From positions 190,846,559 through 190,910,558 of the forward strand of contig NC_053391.1 of the NCBI RefSeq assembly GCF_905171765.1: a DNA stretch of 64,000 nucleotides, written 5' to 3'. Shown in pieces: positions 21,329 through 33,085 of the stretch. Position numbers and translations under genes: made by a program. The notes beneath the pieces were generated by a model, which had not been told where the DNA came from, did not search any database, and saw only the letters and a list, made by a program, of their open reading frames with translations. Origin of the DNA: Bufo bufo. Its lineage: Eukaryota > Chordata > Amphibia > Anura > Bufonidae. Within the stretch, counting starts at the first letter, position 1; each line of letters begins with the position of its first letter.

Positions 21329-22198
21329 CTCCTATGTAGTGATGGACGAACATCGGCCGGGGCGGTTCGCGAATGCGATCGCGCAAACGCGATCAAATGT
21401 TCGTGAACTGCAAGTTCGCTGTGGGCCCTATTCACTTTAATGGCAGGCAAACCTGGAAAACCTTCAGGTCATATTTGCAGCCACCAAATACTTAATAGAA
21501 GTGCACAAATAGTCCCACAACATGGACAGTGACATACTAGAGGGGGATCAATGACAAAAATTCCCACAAAAAAATATGTATTTTGTTAAGGGGCCATATT
21601 TATGCGTCTTAAAGGGAAATTCTCAAAAATGTGCCCTGCTGCAGCCTAGAAAATTTTTATTTTAGGCCACAGGAGTACAGGCCCCAAAAATTAGGCATTC
21701 TCCTGATAGAAAAGAACAAGTGATTATGTGGCTGAAGGTATATTATTTATTTTAAAATAAGTTTTATTAAAGCACTTAAATGTGACATTTACAATAAACA
21801 CATTTGTAAGAGAAAGTCAAGTGCCATTTTTACAAACAGTAATACGTGTTAACTGATTAACATAACATAAAGGAGGAAGGGAAAAAAAGAGGGGGGAAAG
21901 ATGATCTCAAGATCTCCCTCTAAAAATCGCAGAGATAAAATTAGATGGTCAGCGGTTAACAATTTTACTGTAGGCTAGTACAGGCCCCACAGAAAACATC
22001 TAGTGATTATGTTGCCAGAGGTATATTAGACGGTCATTGGATAACAATTTTGCAGCAGGCCAGTGGAGTACAGGCCCCAAACATTAGGCATTCACCGTAC
22101 AGAAAAGTCCTTTTATGCCGCTGAATTTACATAAGACAGGGACCATTCTTTGTTCTGTGTGGTGGCGGATATGTGTGGGCTGGCATGAGGAAATTCAA

Positions 22199-24250
22199 TT
22201 AAACGTGGTTGTCACAGGTGATGAACTCCTCAGAGATCCATTCCTCATTCATTTTTAGAAATGTGAGGTAGTCCACACTGTCGTGAGCTAGGCGAGTGCG
22301 CTTATCTGTCACAATCCTCCCTGCTGTGCTGAACGTCTTTTCGGACAGGACACTCAACAAGGGGCAAGCCAAGAGTTCCATGGAAAATTGAGGCACAGGT
22401 CAAGCCTACACACCCAGTAGTCCAGGGGTTCCTCACTTCTCAGAGCGTCCATATCGGCCGTTAACCCGATGTAGTCGGACACCTGTTGGTCTAGGCGTTC
22501 CCTGAGGCTGGATCCAGATGGCGGCTGTTGATGGTTTGGCTGCAATAATGATCTCATATCCGAAGTGACCAACACATCTTCAAACCGCCCTGTTCTTGCA
22601 GGCGCGGTAGGATTGGTACCTGCACCTGTTTCGCTGTGGGTGGAAATTCCTCTGCCAGCGCCCGCAACAGTAGAATGCAGCATCTCTCGCAGCAATGCCT
22701 GGAAATGCATTCTGACAGCCCTCTGTGATGCTGGTAACATGTCCACCATTTTGTGTTTGTACCAGGGGTCTAAGTACGTTGCCACCCAGTACAGGTCCTT
22801 GCCCTTTATGCTTTTTATACGGGGGTCCCTCTTCAAACACTGGAGCATGAAGGCCCCCATTTGCACTAAATAGGAAGCAGCGGAGTGCCCTGGCTCCTGT
22901 TCATCGCCCAGGAAAATGTCATCCTCGGTCTTCTCCCCCCAGCCACGGACAACATCAGAAAAGTTTAAAGTCCCCCTCAAAGCCTGCTATTCTTGCTCCT
23001 CCTCCTCCTACCATTAGCCACCATCCTCCTCTGACTCCTCTTCAGACTCCTGCTGACTTGTCTGATATGGAGTAGCGCCCCCTGGGAATTCATTCAGCAT
23101 TGCGACTTCCTCATCTTCCAGCTCATGCTCCTCGACGGCTTGATCAATGACACGATGCAATGCACGCTTCATAAAGAAGGCATAAGGTACGATGTCACTG
23201 ATGGTGCCCTGGCTGCGACTGACCAGTTTGGTGATCTGATCAAATGGCCGCAGAAGTCTGCATGCGCCGTGCATGAGCAGCCACTGGCGTGGTGAAAAGA
23301 AACCAAGCTCCCCAGAACCTGTCCTGCTGCAGAGTTCGTACAGGTAGTCGTTAACGGCACGTTGCTGCTGGAGCAGCCTATCAAGCATATACAAGGTGGA
23401 GTACCAGCGCGTCGGGCTGTCACACATCAGACGTCTGACGGACAGGTGGTGTCGCTACTGAACGTCAGCAAGGCAAGCCATGGCTGTGTAAGATCTTCTA
23501 AAATGGCCAGAGAATTTCCTGGCCTGCCGCATAACGTCCTGGACCCCGGGGTATTTGGCAATGATTAAGTTCAGGATGTGTGCCATGCACGGCACGTGTG
23601 TCATTTTGCCCTGTTTCAGCGCGCTCAGCAGATTGGCACTGTTTTCGCACACCACTTCACCAACTGTCAAATTGAGCGGGGATAGCCACTGATCGGCCTG
23701 TGACCGCAGAGCTGAAAGCAGTGCAGGAACGGTGTGGCTCTTGGCTTACAGGCACAACAGCCCCAGCACAGCATGGCAACGTCTCGTCTGGCGCGTCGAA
23801 TAGGTTCTGGGGAGCTTGGGGGGTGCAGCGGAAGAGGCAGTATCAGTAGAAAAGGAGGAGTCAGCCGAGAAGGAGACTGAGGATGGAGTAGGAGGAAGAG
23901 AAGAAGAGGTAGGCCTGCATGCAATCTGTGGCAGTAACACCAAATCCACACGGGTGCCACGGGTTGCATGCTTGACAGCCATCAGAAGGTTCACCCAGTG
24001 GGCAGTAAACGTTATGTACCTTCCCTGCCCTTGTTTTCTAGACCACGTGTTTGTGGTCAGATGTATCTTGGCACCGACACTGTGTGCCAGAGATACATTC
24101 CCTTGCCACTGAACATGGCCATATAGCTCTGGGATGCCCTTCTGGGAGAAATATTTCCTTCCGGGGACCTTCCATTGCGGTGTTCCAATGGCCACAAATT
24201 TTCTAAAGTCCACCAGTTTATATGGCAGTAGTTTGTGGGCTAGCAGTTCC
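22199..24250 (-). pseudogene. hAT3 transposase, catalytic core and dimerisation region
   Basis: The frame pieces, in minus order, are these. First, KLVDFRKFVAIGTPQW leads to IHLTTNTWSRKQGQGRY (24213-23746), where the first catalytic Asp of TTDTW is Asn. Then CENSANLLSALKQG and HVPCMAHILNLI (23670-23455), where the second Asp is Glu. Next is CDSPTRWYSTLYMLDRLL (23427-23014), then LYWVATYLDPWYK (22980-22354), then the dimerisation domain LACPLLSVLSEKTFSTAGR (22396-22199). Frame changes separate the pieces. The protein would bind TIRs and excise the element. Loss of two acidic residues plus frameshifts makes it inactive. Confidence 0.9.
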
Positions 24251-25212
24251 TATGGCAGGTGCAGCACTATGAATTTTTAGTCTAACCAGACTGTCTGTAA
24301 TTCCTCTAGTGCTGTTCTATGAAAGCAGTAGGTTTTAAGAGCACACCAAATGCTTGAAATAACTTCTTTATTAACTTCAACTTTTCTTCATATAACACTG
24401 CCGCCTCCGCAGCAGATAGTCCATGTACAAAACTGTTGAATAAAGTATCACAAAATGGCGGTATGCATAAGATGGTGGTTCAACTGTTCAATCTTGTCAT
24501 TCAACATAAAATGGTGGATATATTTCTCTCTTGAGTATCAGTACTATAACTTTAAGCTATTCAAGCACTTTATGATCTCTCTGAGAGGTATATCTAAAAT
24601 CTATTTAATAATTCACTTGCTCCACTTGGTTTGCAGTATGCTCTATACAATTGCTTATGATCTGGTATGAGCAGTAAGCATTTGTATGCAATTTGTTTGG
24701 ATTGAATATTTGTATGGCTCAGTAGTTTGTTTGCATGGTGGAACTATTTTGGCCTCTTGCTTCCATAAAACACAGCTCTTAGTGTAGTGTGTGTCTGTTC
24801 AGCTCCTCTCTGGTGAATGAGGATTCTAGCAGCTCTTGCTAGGGAATTTCCCACACAGGCTGGCTGTAATTGGTCAAAACGCCTGCTGTGTGTGAGGCTG
24901 GCTGTGATTGGTCAAGACTCCTGCCCAGCAACAACAGTTTAACTATATGCTTTCTATTGTTTCTGCTGTGTCATTGAGCTTACCTCACATTCATATAACG
25001 AATCTTAAAGGCACAATATCTTTTTTGATTCTGTGAGCACAAAATACAACAGTTATATGACATTCAAACATGAAGTCACTGTAAATAACTCTGCTTTTGT
25101 CTTTAACACACAAACATACGGTAGGAACTGTATTAAGGTTATTGGCAGGTCTAGCTACATAAACATATAAGCTATAATAAAAACCTAGGACAGGTCTTAG
25201 CTGTCCAGCTAA
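24251..25212. mobile_element. 962-bp insertion in hAT3 transposase, unclassified
   Basis: AGTTCC stands at 24245-24250 and again at 25213-25218. Removing the stretch between restores a continuous hAT reading frame across the junction, so this is an insertion with a ~6-bp duplication. I see no TIR pair and no ORF. A 4-6-bp duplication fits a solo LTR, but TG...CA ends are not evident. Confidence 0.65.
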
Positions 25213-25218
25213 AGTTCC

Positions 25219-25567
25219 GACAAGCCAGCGGTCAGCCATTGGGCAATTGGATTATCCGTCAACATCAACTTTTTATGCTCGAACATTTAGGCCACGGAAG
25301 CCTGCCTTTTGCCAGATGAACGCGACGAGGGCACGGTGGAAGCTTGAGAAGGACAAATGGGAGGAGAGAGGAGAAGGAGAAGAGGAAGAACGTGGAGAGC
25401 CGGGAGTCTGGCTTTGTGGGTTCTGATGGTGTTGCTCCCACTGGGCTCGATGATGGGAGGCCAGGTGCCTTCCTAAGGCGGTTGTCCCTAGGTGAATGTT
25501 GGGCTTACCGCGACTTATGCGTTGACAGCACAGGCTGCAGATGGCAACACTATTGTCAGCAGCTGAC
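25219..25567 (-). pseudogene. hAT3 BED zinc finger, C-terminal part
   Basis: Minus translation reads SVAICSLCCQRISRGKPN then TTALGRHLASHHRAQW, giving the Cx2C and Hx4H ligand spacing of a BED finger (DNA-binding). A Ser-, Pro-rich linker follows. The finger is cut from its N-terminal aromatic part (31142-31180) by the gypsy insertion. The CTGAC duplication falls in the codons just before the CxxC. Confidence 0.85.
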
Positions 25568-26227
25568 TATCACGGTCGGCGTGACTATCACATACGTGAC
25601 ACAGAGGGAGGGAACGAGGAAGGCCCTGCCCAAGTGAGAGGGAAGGTGGTGACCCCTGACTCACCTGGCGGCTGGCACCTGGCTGCCCTGACGTCCCTAG
25701 ACGGGTTCCTCACCCGTACGCCGATCACGTGCCTAAAACCCTGGCTTTCCCTAAGCTGAGCCCTAGATAGTGAACAGGGCGGTGGGAACACTAGTCCGCA
25801 CCACTAGCTCTAAAGGAAAACACCAAGGGGAGGACAGACAATACAGACTCAACATATAATCCCAGGTGGGTGACAACAGGAGACAACAAGAAGCCCAACA
25901 GGGATCCGGAGGGTAGCACTCTGGAACGACAACCAGGATTCACAACTCCAGTGGGTCAGTATAGATGTCCAGGCAGGAAGCTCTATAACTGGCAACTAGA
26001 GAAGTGTGAGGGGAGAATATAAGGAGATTGGGAGTGGCAGACAAGAAACAGCTGAGGAGGAGAAGCTACGGATCCCTGAGTGAGACAAAAAGGATAGCAA
26101 GGCAAACACAGAACACAATCACTAAGAAACAACGTGATCTTTAGATATAGAGCGCGCAGCCACCCGCTGCGACTTCCTGACCCCGGGTATAACGGAGTCA
26201 GACGTGGCTCTTGATACCCTCGTGACA
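25568..26227 (-). repeat. Gypsy 3' LTR
   Basis: 660 bp, beginning TATCACGG and ending CTCGTGACA on the plus strand. It matches the other LTR except at 25705. Confidence 0.97.
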
Positions 26228-27555
26228 GTACCCCCCCTTTCACGAGGGGCCTCCGGACACTCAGGACCAGGTCTCTCCGGATGAGAGGCATGGAAAGTCT
26301 GAATTAACCTGTTGGCGTTTACCTCTGACGCTGGAACCCACATTCTTTCCTCGGGACCGTAACCCTTCCAATGCACCAGATACTGAAGAGAGCGGCGGAC
26401 CCGACGAGAATCAACAATTCTGGCTATTTGAAACTCCAGATTACCATCCACAATAACAGGAGGAGGTGGCAGCGGTGATGGGTCTAGAGGTGGAACATAC
26501 TTCTTGAGTAACGATTTATGGAAGACGTTATGGATCTTAAAAGTCTGAGGTAGCTCCAGGCGAAAAGCCACAGGGTTAATGACGGCTACTATTTTATAAG
26601 GACCAATGAACCTAGGGCCCAGTTTCCAAGAGGGAACCTTCAACTTAATATTCCTAGTAGACAACCACACATAGTCATTCACTCCTAGGTCCGGACCTGG
26701 CGACCGTTTCTTATCGGCCATGCATTTGTATTTACCACTCATCTTTTTCAAGTTAACTTGCACCTTCTGCCATACCGATGAAAGAGATGAAGAAAACCTT
26801 TCCTCTTCGGGAACCCCAGAAGACCCCCCCTCTTTGAAAGTACAAAATTGGGGATGAAAACCGTATGCACCAAGGAATGGTGACTTGCCAGTGGACTCCT
26901 GATAATGATTATTTATGGCAAACTCAGCTAACGGTAAATATGATGACCACAACTCTTGGTTTTCAGACACAAAACACCTTAAATATGTTTCTAGGTTTTG
27001 GTTGGTACGCTCAGTCTGTCCATTCGACTGAGGATGGAAAGCTGAGGAAAAGGACAAGTGTACCCCCAAACGGGAACAAAAAGCTTTCCAAAACTTAGAA
27101 ATAAACTGGGTTCCCCGATCCGAAACCACATCGGAAGGGACCCCGTGAAGCTTCACGATTTCACTGATAAACACCTGGGCAAGAGTTTTAGCATTAGGAA
27201 GTGCGGGTAGCGCAATAAAGTGTACCATTTTGCTAAACCTGTCTACTACTACCAAGATAACTGTTTTACCCGTAGACAACGGTAAGTCAGTGATGAAATC
27301 CATTGACAGATGTGTCCATGGCCTATTGGGGATGAAAAGTGGCAATAAAGACTCTGCTGGACGTGTATGAGAGACTTTCGCGCGTGCACAAGTAGAGCAA
27401 GTAGACACGAAATCCATTACATCCTGACGCAACCTTGGCCACCAAAAACGACGAGATAATAGCTCCAAGGTTGCTTTACTACCCGGGTGCCCAGCAAGTG
27501 CCGAATTATGATGTTCTTTTAATAATTCAAGACGCAGGTTTAACGGTACAAACAA
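26122..27555 (-). CDS. Gypsy pol, integrase and chromodomain part (477 aa)
   Basis: An HHCC zinc-binding region comes first (HHNSALAGHPG, then CSTCARAK). The DDE core follows: MDFITDLP, VVSDRGTQFISKFW and SNGQTERTNQNLE supply Asp, Asp and Glu. A C-terminal chromodomain lies at about residues 375-425 (EFQIARIVDSRRVRR, YLVHWKGYGPEERMWVP), which in chromoviruses can direct integration by reading chromatin. It shares the frame of the protease-RT part and is separated from it by a single TAG. The first Met used here is internal to pol. The frame continues into the 3' LTR and ends at 26122. Confidence 0.95.
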   Translation of the reverse strand: MFVPLNLRLELLKEHHNSALAGHPGSKATLELLSRRFWWPRLRQDVMDFVSTCSTCARAKVSHTRPAESLLPLFIPNRPWTHLSMDFITDLPLSTGKTVILVVVDRFSKMVHFIALPALPNAKTLAQVFISEIVKLHGVPSDVVSDRGTQFISKFWKAFCSRLGVHLSFSSAFHPQSNGQTERTNQNLETYLRCFVSENQELWSSYLPLAEFAINNHYQESTGKSPFLGAYGFHPQFCTFKEGGSSGVPEEERFSSSLSSVWQKVQVNLKKMSGKYKCMADKKRSPGPDLGVNDYVWLSTRNIKLKVPSWKLGPRFIGPYKIVAVINPVAFRLELPQTFKIHNVFHKSLLKKYVPPLDPSPLPPPPVIVDGNLEFQIARIVDSRRVRRSLQYLVHWKGYGPEERMWVPASEVNANRLIQTFHASHPERPGPECPEAPRERGGTVTRVSRATSDSVIPGVRKSQRVAARSISKDHVVS

Positions 27556-27588
27556 TTTCTCTGAGGGGCAAGAGGCCGGGGCGTCCCC

Positions 27589-29475
27589 CTAAGCCTCTAA
27601 CACCTTTCCCTCTAGAACAGAGTGTACAGCAGAGACAACCACTCCTCTTTGTAAAATAGGCACCGGATCACTAACATTACCCCCTCCAGGGAAACTACGA
27701 GATAATGCGTCTGCCTTGGTATTTTTTGCCCCAGGACGATAGGTGATTACAAAGTTAAATCTGGTAAAGAATAGCGACCACCTAGCTTGTCTAGGGGTGA
27801 GACGCTTAGCCGATTCTAGGTACAGAAGGTTTTTGTGATCCGTAATCACCGTGACGGGGTGGATTGCTCCCTCTAAGAAGTGACGCCACTCTTCAAGCGC
27901 CAGTTTAATCGCCAACAGTTCCCTATTTCCAATATCATAGTTCTTCTCTGCAGAAGACAATTTTTTGGAAAAGAAAGCGCAAGGACGCCATTTGCCAGGA
28001 GACGGACCCTGAGACAATACAGCCCCCACTCCCACCTCTGACGCATCTACCTCAACAATAAAAGGCTGGGAGACATCAGGTTGAATTAGAACAGGTGCCG
28101 AGGTAAACCTCTCTTTTAGAGAGGAAAATGCATCTTTAGCGGCGTCAGACCATTTGGAAAAATCAGTCCCCTTCCTAGTCATGTCGGTAAGGGGTTTAAC
28201 GATCACTGAATAATTTTTAATGAATTTTCTATAGAAATTTGCGAAACCCAAAAACCGTTGTAGGGCTTTAAGGTTCTCAGGAAGATCCCAATCTAAAATA
28301 GCCTGGACCTTTCCAGGATCCATACGGAAACCTGAAGCAGATAATAGATATCCCAGGAACTGTATTTCCTGAACGGCGAAGACACATTTCTCAATTTTCG
28401 CATATAATTTATTCGTCCGTAGGACCTGCAGTACTTGCCTGACATGCACCTCATGTGTTTTCAGATCCGCCGAATAAATTAAGATATCATCCAGGTATAT
28501 GACTAAAAACCTGCCGATGAGATGACTAAAAATATCATTAACGAAATGTTGGAAGACAGCAGGGGCATTGGTCAGACCGAAAGGCATAACTAGATTTTCA
28601 TAATGCCCCTCAGGGGTGTTAAAAGCTGTCTTCCACTCATCCCCTTCCTTGATACGAATCAGATTGTAGGCCCCCCTAAGATCAAGTTTGGAGAACCACC
28701 TAGCACCCGCAATCTGATTAAAAAGGTCAGGAATGAGAGGAAGAGGGTATGGGTCTCGGATGGTTATCTGGTTTAGCTCACGGAAATCTAGGCAAGGACG
28801 CAGGCCCCCATCTTTCTTTTTAACAAAGAAAAACCCTGCAGCCACGGGTGAAGAAGAGGGTCTGATGTGTCCCTTAGCCAGACTCTCGGAGATATAATCT
28901 TTCATGGCCTGTCTCTCGGGACCCGAAAGATTATACAACCTGGACTTGGGTAATTTTGCACCGGGAATCAGGTTAACCGGGCAATCATAAGGACGATGAG
29001 GTGGTAGCTTCTGACAACCCTTTTCAGAAAAAACTTCCTCAAAGTCCGAAATAAATGTAGGTAGGGAAGTTAAGGAGGCGATTAAGCAATTGTTATTTAA
29101 GCAATTCTCTCTGCAATGCTCACTCCACTCCAATATCTCCCTGGCCTGCCAATCCACCACTGGATTGTGCGCTACCAAACAGGGAAGACCCAATACCACA
29201 GGAGAGGGAAGGCCCTCCAGAATGTAACATGAAAGACACTCGTTATGGTGGTCCCCTACCCGAAGGTGTAAATTATGAACAATGTGGGTGAGGTTTCTCT
29301 GAGACAGAGGAGCCGAATCTATAGCGAATACGGGAATAGGTCTCTGCAGCGTACAGAGAGACAAACCCATAGTGCGGGCAAAATGGGCATCTATTAAATT
29401 TACCCCTGCTCCACTGTCTAGAAAAAAAGAAATAGACTCCGTCTTAACACCAAAAACAATAACCGCTGGTAACAC
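27589..29475 (-). CDS. Gypsy pol, protease, RT and RNase H part (628 aa), ended by a stop
   Basis: The aspartic protease active site is [10 protein letters not shown] (residues 20-29). The RT has [41 protein letters not shown] and the catalytic YLDD near residue 326. RNase H has [23 protein letters not shown] and [10 protein letters not shown]. Together these process the polyprotein and make DNA from element RNA. The frame stops at a TAG (27589-27591, minus) 34 bp before the integrase part in the same frame: one nonsense codon in an otherwise open pol. The true N-terminus lies upstream of the Met at 29475, probably reached from gag by frameshift, since gag is in a different frame. Confidence 0.95.
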   Translation of the reverse strand: MLPAVIVFGVKTESISFFLDSGAGVNLIDAHFARTMGLSLCTLQRPIPVFAIDSAPLSQRNLTHIVHNLHLRVGDHHNECLSCYILEGLPSPVVLGLPCLVAHNPVVDWQAREILEWSEHCRENCLNNNCLIASLTSLPTFISDFEEVFSEKGCQKLPPHRPYDCPVNLIPGAKLPKSRLYNLSGPERQAMKDYISESLAKGHIRPSSSPVAAGFFFVKKKDGGLRPCLDFRELNQITIRDPYPLPLIPDLFNQIAGARWFSKLDLRGAYNLIRIKEGDEWKTAFNTPEGHYENLVMPFGLTNAPAVFQHFVNDIFSHLIGRFLVIYLDDILIYSADLKTHEVHVRQVLQVLRTNKLYAKIEKCVFAVQEIQFLGYLLSASGFRMDPGKVQAILDWDLPENLKALQRFLGFANFYRKFIKNYSVIVKPLTDMTRKGTDFSKWSDAAKDAFSSLKERFTSAPVLIQPDVSQPFIVEVDASEVGVGAVLSQGPSPGKWRPCAFFSKKLSSAEKNYDIGNRELLAIKLALEEWRHFLEGAIHPVTVITDHKNLLYLESAKRLTPRQARWSLFFTRFNFVITYRPGAKNTKADALSRSFPGGGNVSDPVPILQRGVVVSAVHSVLEGKVLEA

Positions 29476-29540
29476 AAATTGAGATGTTCGTATGGAGGAA
29501 ACGTATACCCCCCGGCTGACATCCTCCGCACAGCCTGGGG

Positions 29541-30401
29541 TTAGTAGTTTTTCGACGGTCTTTTGTTTTTGAGAAAGGAGGGACAGACATTAATGAAATG
29601 ACCCCTCCCCCCACAGAAAAAACAAGCCCCCCCCCTACGGCGAACCTCAGGAGGACGGACCTGACGAGAAGTTCCGCCTAGCTGCATAGGCTCATCTAAG
29701 TCAGTACAGACTAACTGTAGCTTGGGAGAGGTAACCAATTGCTCAGGAATTTTCGATCTCTCCCTAAGACGTCTATCTATTCTGATAGAGAGAGACATAA
29801 CAGCATCAAGGGAAAGGGGGGTCTCATACAGCGCCAGTGCATCCTTAACCCTTTCAGATAGCCCAGAGCAGAACTGACTCCTGAGAGTCGGGTCGTTCCA
29901 CTGAGTATCCGTAGCCCACCTACGGAACTCTGAGCAATATTCCTCTGCTGGCCGATCTCCCTGTAAGAGTCTCCGTAACTTCGACTCAGCCAGGGCGACT
30001 CGGTCAGGGTCATCATATATGAGACCCAAAGCCCCAAAAAATCCCTCCACTGACCGGAGAGCCTGGGAACCAGGGGGTAACGAGAACGCCCAGGATTGCG
30101 GGTCCCCCTGAAGCAGGGAAATGACAATCCCCACCCGCTGTTCTTCATTACCTGAGGAGTAAGGGCGCAACTTAAAATATAATTTGCAGGCCTCACGGAA
30201 CGTCGCAAATTTGTCCCTTCCCCCAGAGAATCTGTCAGGAAGAACAACCTTGGGTTCTGTAACAACCTGGTTACCCATAGCAACCGCCGGGCTTGCGGTC
30301 TGCTGCATTTGCTGCTGTTGTTGGAGGACAGACGCCTTCAATCCTGCCACCTCCAAAGACAGGCCTTGAAGCTGTTTTGCCAAGGCAGCAATAGGATCCA
30401 T
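29541..30401 (-). CDS. Gypsy gag (286 aa)
   Basis: The start [18 protein letters not shown] is followed by a poly-Gln stretch, a capsid-like helical middle ([36 protein letters not shown]) and one zinc knuckle near the end, [14 protein letters not shown] (CX2CX4HX4C). It forms the particle that packages element RNA. No envelope-like ORF follows pol. The ATG is about 75 bp from the inner LTR edge, after an A/T-rich run. The frame is intact. Confidence 0.94.
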   Translation of the reverse strand: MDPIAALAKQLQGLSLEVAGLKASVLQQQQQMQQTASPAVAMGNQVVTEPKVVLPDRFSGGRDKFATFREACKLYFKLRPYSSGNEEQRVGIVISLLQGDPQSWAFSLPPGSQALRSVEGFFGALGLIYDDPDRVALAESKLRRLLQGDRPAEEYCSEFRRWATDTQWNDPTLRSQFCSGLSERVKDALALYETPLSLDAVMSLSIRIDRRLRERSKIPEQLVTSPKLQLVCTDLDEPMQLGGTSRQVRPPEVRRRGGACFFCGGRGHFINVCPSFLKNKRPSKNY

Positions 30402-30476
30402 ATTGGATTCTAAGTAAAGAAAAAAAAAAAAAAAAAATATTTTTATTTTTTCTCAAAAAGTAAGGGCCAGTTATAA

Positions 30477-31136
30477 TATCACGGTCGGCGTGACTATCAC
30501 ATACGTGACACAGAGGGAGGGAACGAGGAAGGCCCTGCCCAAGTGAGAGGGAAGGTGGTGACCCCTGACTCACCTGGCGGCTGGCACCTGGCTGCCCTGA
30601 CGTCCCTAGACGGATTCCTCACCCGTACGCCGATCACGTGCCTAAAACCCTGGCTTTCCCTAAGCTGAGCCCTAGATAGTGAACAGGGCGGTGGGAACAC
30701 TAGTCCGCACCACTAGCTCTAAAGGAAAACACCAAGGGGAGGACAGACAATACAGACTCAACATATAATCCCAGGTGGGTGACAACAGGAGACAACAAGA
30801 AGCCCAACAGGGATCCGGAGGGTAGCACTCTGGAACGACAACCAGGATTCACAACTCCAGTGGGTCAGTATAGATGTCCAGGCAGGAAGCTCTATAACTG
30901 GCAACTAGAGAAGTGTGAGGGGAGAATATAAGGAGATTGGGAGTGGCAGACAAGAAACAGCTGAGGAGGAGAAGCTACGGATCCCTGAGTGAGACAAAAA
31001 GGATAGCAAGGCAAACACAGAACACAATCACTAAGAAACAACGTGATCTTTAGATATAGAGCGCGCAGCCACCCGCTGCGACTTCCTGACCCCGGGTATA
31101 ACGGAGTCAGACGTGGCTCTTGATACCCTCGTGACA
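30477..31136 (-). repeat. Gypsy 5' LTR
   Basis: 660 bp. It contains the promoter side of the element because transcription runs on the minus strand. It is nearly identical to 25568-26227. Confidence 0.97.
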
Positions 31137-31141
31137 CTGAC

Positions 31142-31828
31142 ACGTTAAAAAAAGCCCACACTGCGGAGCCATGTGCTGACATCCTGGGAGCGCCAGATGT
31201 GACCGTGCATGGTGGATGGCTCGCTCCAGATACATTTGCCGTCATTTTTTTTGCCTCCTGTGCACTGCGAGTTCTGCATGCTTCATCTCCTTCTACCCCC
31301 TATCTGCCGCTCTGTCTCTCTCCCTAAACTCCCTTCCTCTTGCTCTCTTGTCGGCACCCACGTGACATCCATCGACACGTCATCATCATCACCTTCACCA
31401 CTGACATTAGAGATCTCAGAGTAGTCAGCAACAGCGGAGACCTCCGTCCTTGGGCTGATCTGGGTACTGTCGTCAGACTGCTGGGTGGCGGTCGTTGCTA
31501 CCTCCTCTTCCTGATCCGATGCCTAGAATGGCTGCGCAATGGTAAGGTCTGGGAATGAATGGGAAAATAATACCTCTGACTCGAGTGGACGGGCTATGGT
31601 GGTGGTATCTTTGGGTGTGCACACAGCAGAGAGTGAGCCGGGTGCAGATACAGAGGATGAGGAGGGTGCAGAAGTGGAAAGCTCAGTTAGCCACTCAACC
31701 AACTCTGGTGCATCCTTTGAAGTAATCGCACGCACCTACTCCAACTTCCCACTTCGGCTCTGGCCTAGTGCACCTGCCCGACCCCTTCCACCCCTGCGGA
31801 ATGGCCTGCCTCTTCCTCTGCCTGTCAT
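31142..31828 (-). pseudogene. hAT3 transposase N-terminus
   Basis: From the ATG at 31828 the minus frame reads MTGRGRGRPFRRGGRGRSG, a basic RG-rich start. It then gives APELVEWLTELSTSAPSSSS, an acidic linker (SGEGDDDDVSMDV), and finally SAVWAFFNV just before the gypsy insertion. That aromatic segment is the N-terminal half of the BED finger. Several stops and frame changes break it. The same layout of RG-rich start, linker and BED finger is seen intact in hAT2. Confidence 0.85.
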
Positions 31829-31879
31829 TTTCAAATTGACCCTTTGACAAAGTCCCTATAGAAGAGCAGTGTTTTTGGA

Positions 31880-32400
31880 AGCAGGTATATCGCAGGCCTC
31901 AATCAATATTTGGTGGAAGAGGTATATCAAACCCTTTAATCAATATTTGGTGGAAGCCGGTGTATCGCAGGCCTCAATCAATATTTGATGGAAGCTGGTA
32001 TATCAATCCCCAATATCAGTATTTTGTGGAAACAGGTATATAGAAGCCCTTAATGAATATTTGCTGGAAGCTGGTATATCAAACCCCTTATTCAATATTT
32101 GGTGGAAACCGGTGTATCGCAGGCCTCAATCTACATTTTGTGGATGCGGTATATCAATCCCCTCTATCGGTATTTTGTAGAAACAGGTATTTAGAACCCC
32201 CTAATAAGTATTTTCTGGAAGCTGGTATATCAAACCCCTTAATCACTATTTGGTGGAAGCTGGTGTATTGCAGTCCTCAATCAATATTTTGTGGAAACCG
32301 GTGTATCACACCACTCAATCAGTATTTTGTGGAAGCTGGTATATCAAACCCCTTAATCAGAATTTTGTGCAAGCAGGTATATCGCACCCCTTAATCAGTT
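31880..32400 (-). repeat. ~44-bp tandem repeats with a four-unit higher-order pattern
   Basis: About 12 diverged units have a core of AATATTTGGTGGAAGCTGG. The variable box after GGTATATC cycles caaacccc, gcaggcct, caatcccc, agaagccc. The four-unit order repeats about three times, giving a higher-order period near 170-180 bp. The array lies upstream (5') of the hAT3 transposase. Confidence 0.85.
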
Positions 32401-33085
32401 TTTTCTAGGGCAACAGGTATATCACACCAGTTGCAATTAGCTATTCCAATAGCGTTTGTCCCTCTATCTAGCTGCGGTATCTCAGCAGAACCGCACACAA
32501 CTGCTGCACAATACAAATGCACTATAATATACTTTCTATGTTAGAAGGTATATTGTAGGTATATCGAACCCCTGAATCAGTTTTTTTTGGGGGGGGCAAC
32601 GGGTATATCACACCAGTTGCAATTAGTTATTCCAATAGCGTTTGTCCCTCTATCTAGCTGCGATATCTCAGCAGAACCGCACACAACTGCTGCACAATAC
32701 AAATGCACTATAATATACTTTCTATGTTAGAAGGTATATTATTGGTATATCACACCCCTCAATCAGTTTTTTGTTTTAGGGCAACAGGTATATCACACCA
32801 GTTGCAATTAGCTATTCCAATAGCGTTTGTCCCTCTATCTAGCAGCGGTATCTCAGCAGAATCGCACACAACTGCTGCACAATACAAATTCACTATAATA
32901 TACTTTCTATGTTAGAAGGTATATTAAAGGTATATCACACCCCTCAATCAGTTTTTTTTTTGGGGGGGCAACAGGTATATCACACCTGTTGCAATTAGTT
33001 ATTACAGTAGCTTTTGTCTCTCTATCTAGCTGCAGTATCGCAGCAGAACCGCACACAACTGCTGCACAATACAAATGTCACAGCC
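32400..33085 (-). repeat. ~186-bp tandem repeats in hAT3 5' region
   Basis: Four copies of a unit contain GGTATATCACACCAGTTGCA, CCCTCTATCTAGCTGC and CCGCACACAACTGCTGCAC (near 32415, 32600, 32790, 32970). They are separated by poly-T/G runs. Confidence 0.9.

Larger units (their letters stand above)
25568..31136 (-). mobile_element. Young Ty3/gypsy chromovirus-type LTR retrotransposon, TSD CTGAC
   Basis: A complete 5,569-bp element has LTRs at 25568-26227 and 30477-31136 and CTGAC on both flanks (25563-25567, 31137-31141). Minus order is LTR, gag, protease-RT-RNase H, integrase-chromodomain, LTR. The polypurine tract next to the 3' LTR reads AAAGGGGGGGTAC (26228-26240, minus). The primer-site region at 30459-30476 reads TTATAACTGGCCCTTAC. 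I find one LTR mismatch (25705 G, 30614 A). One in-frame stop interrupts pol. Confidence 0.97.
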
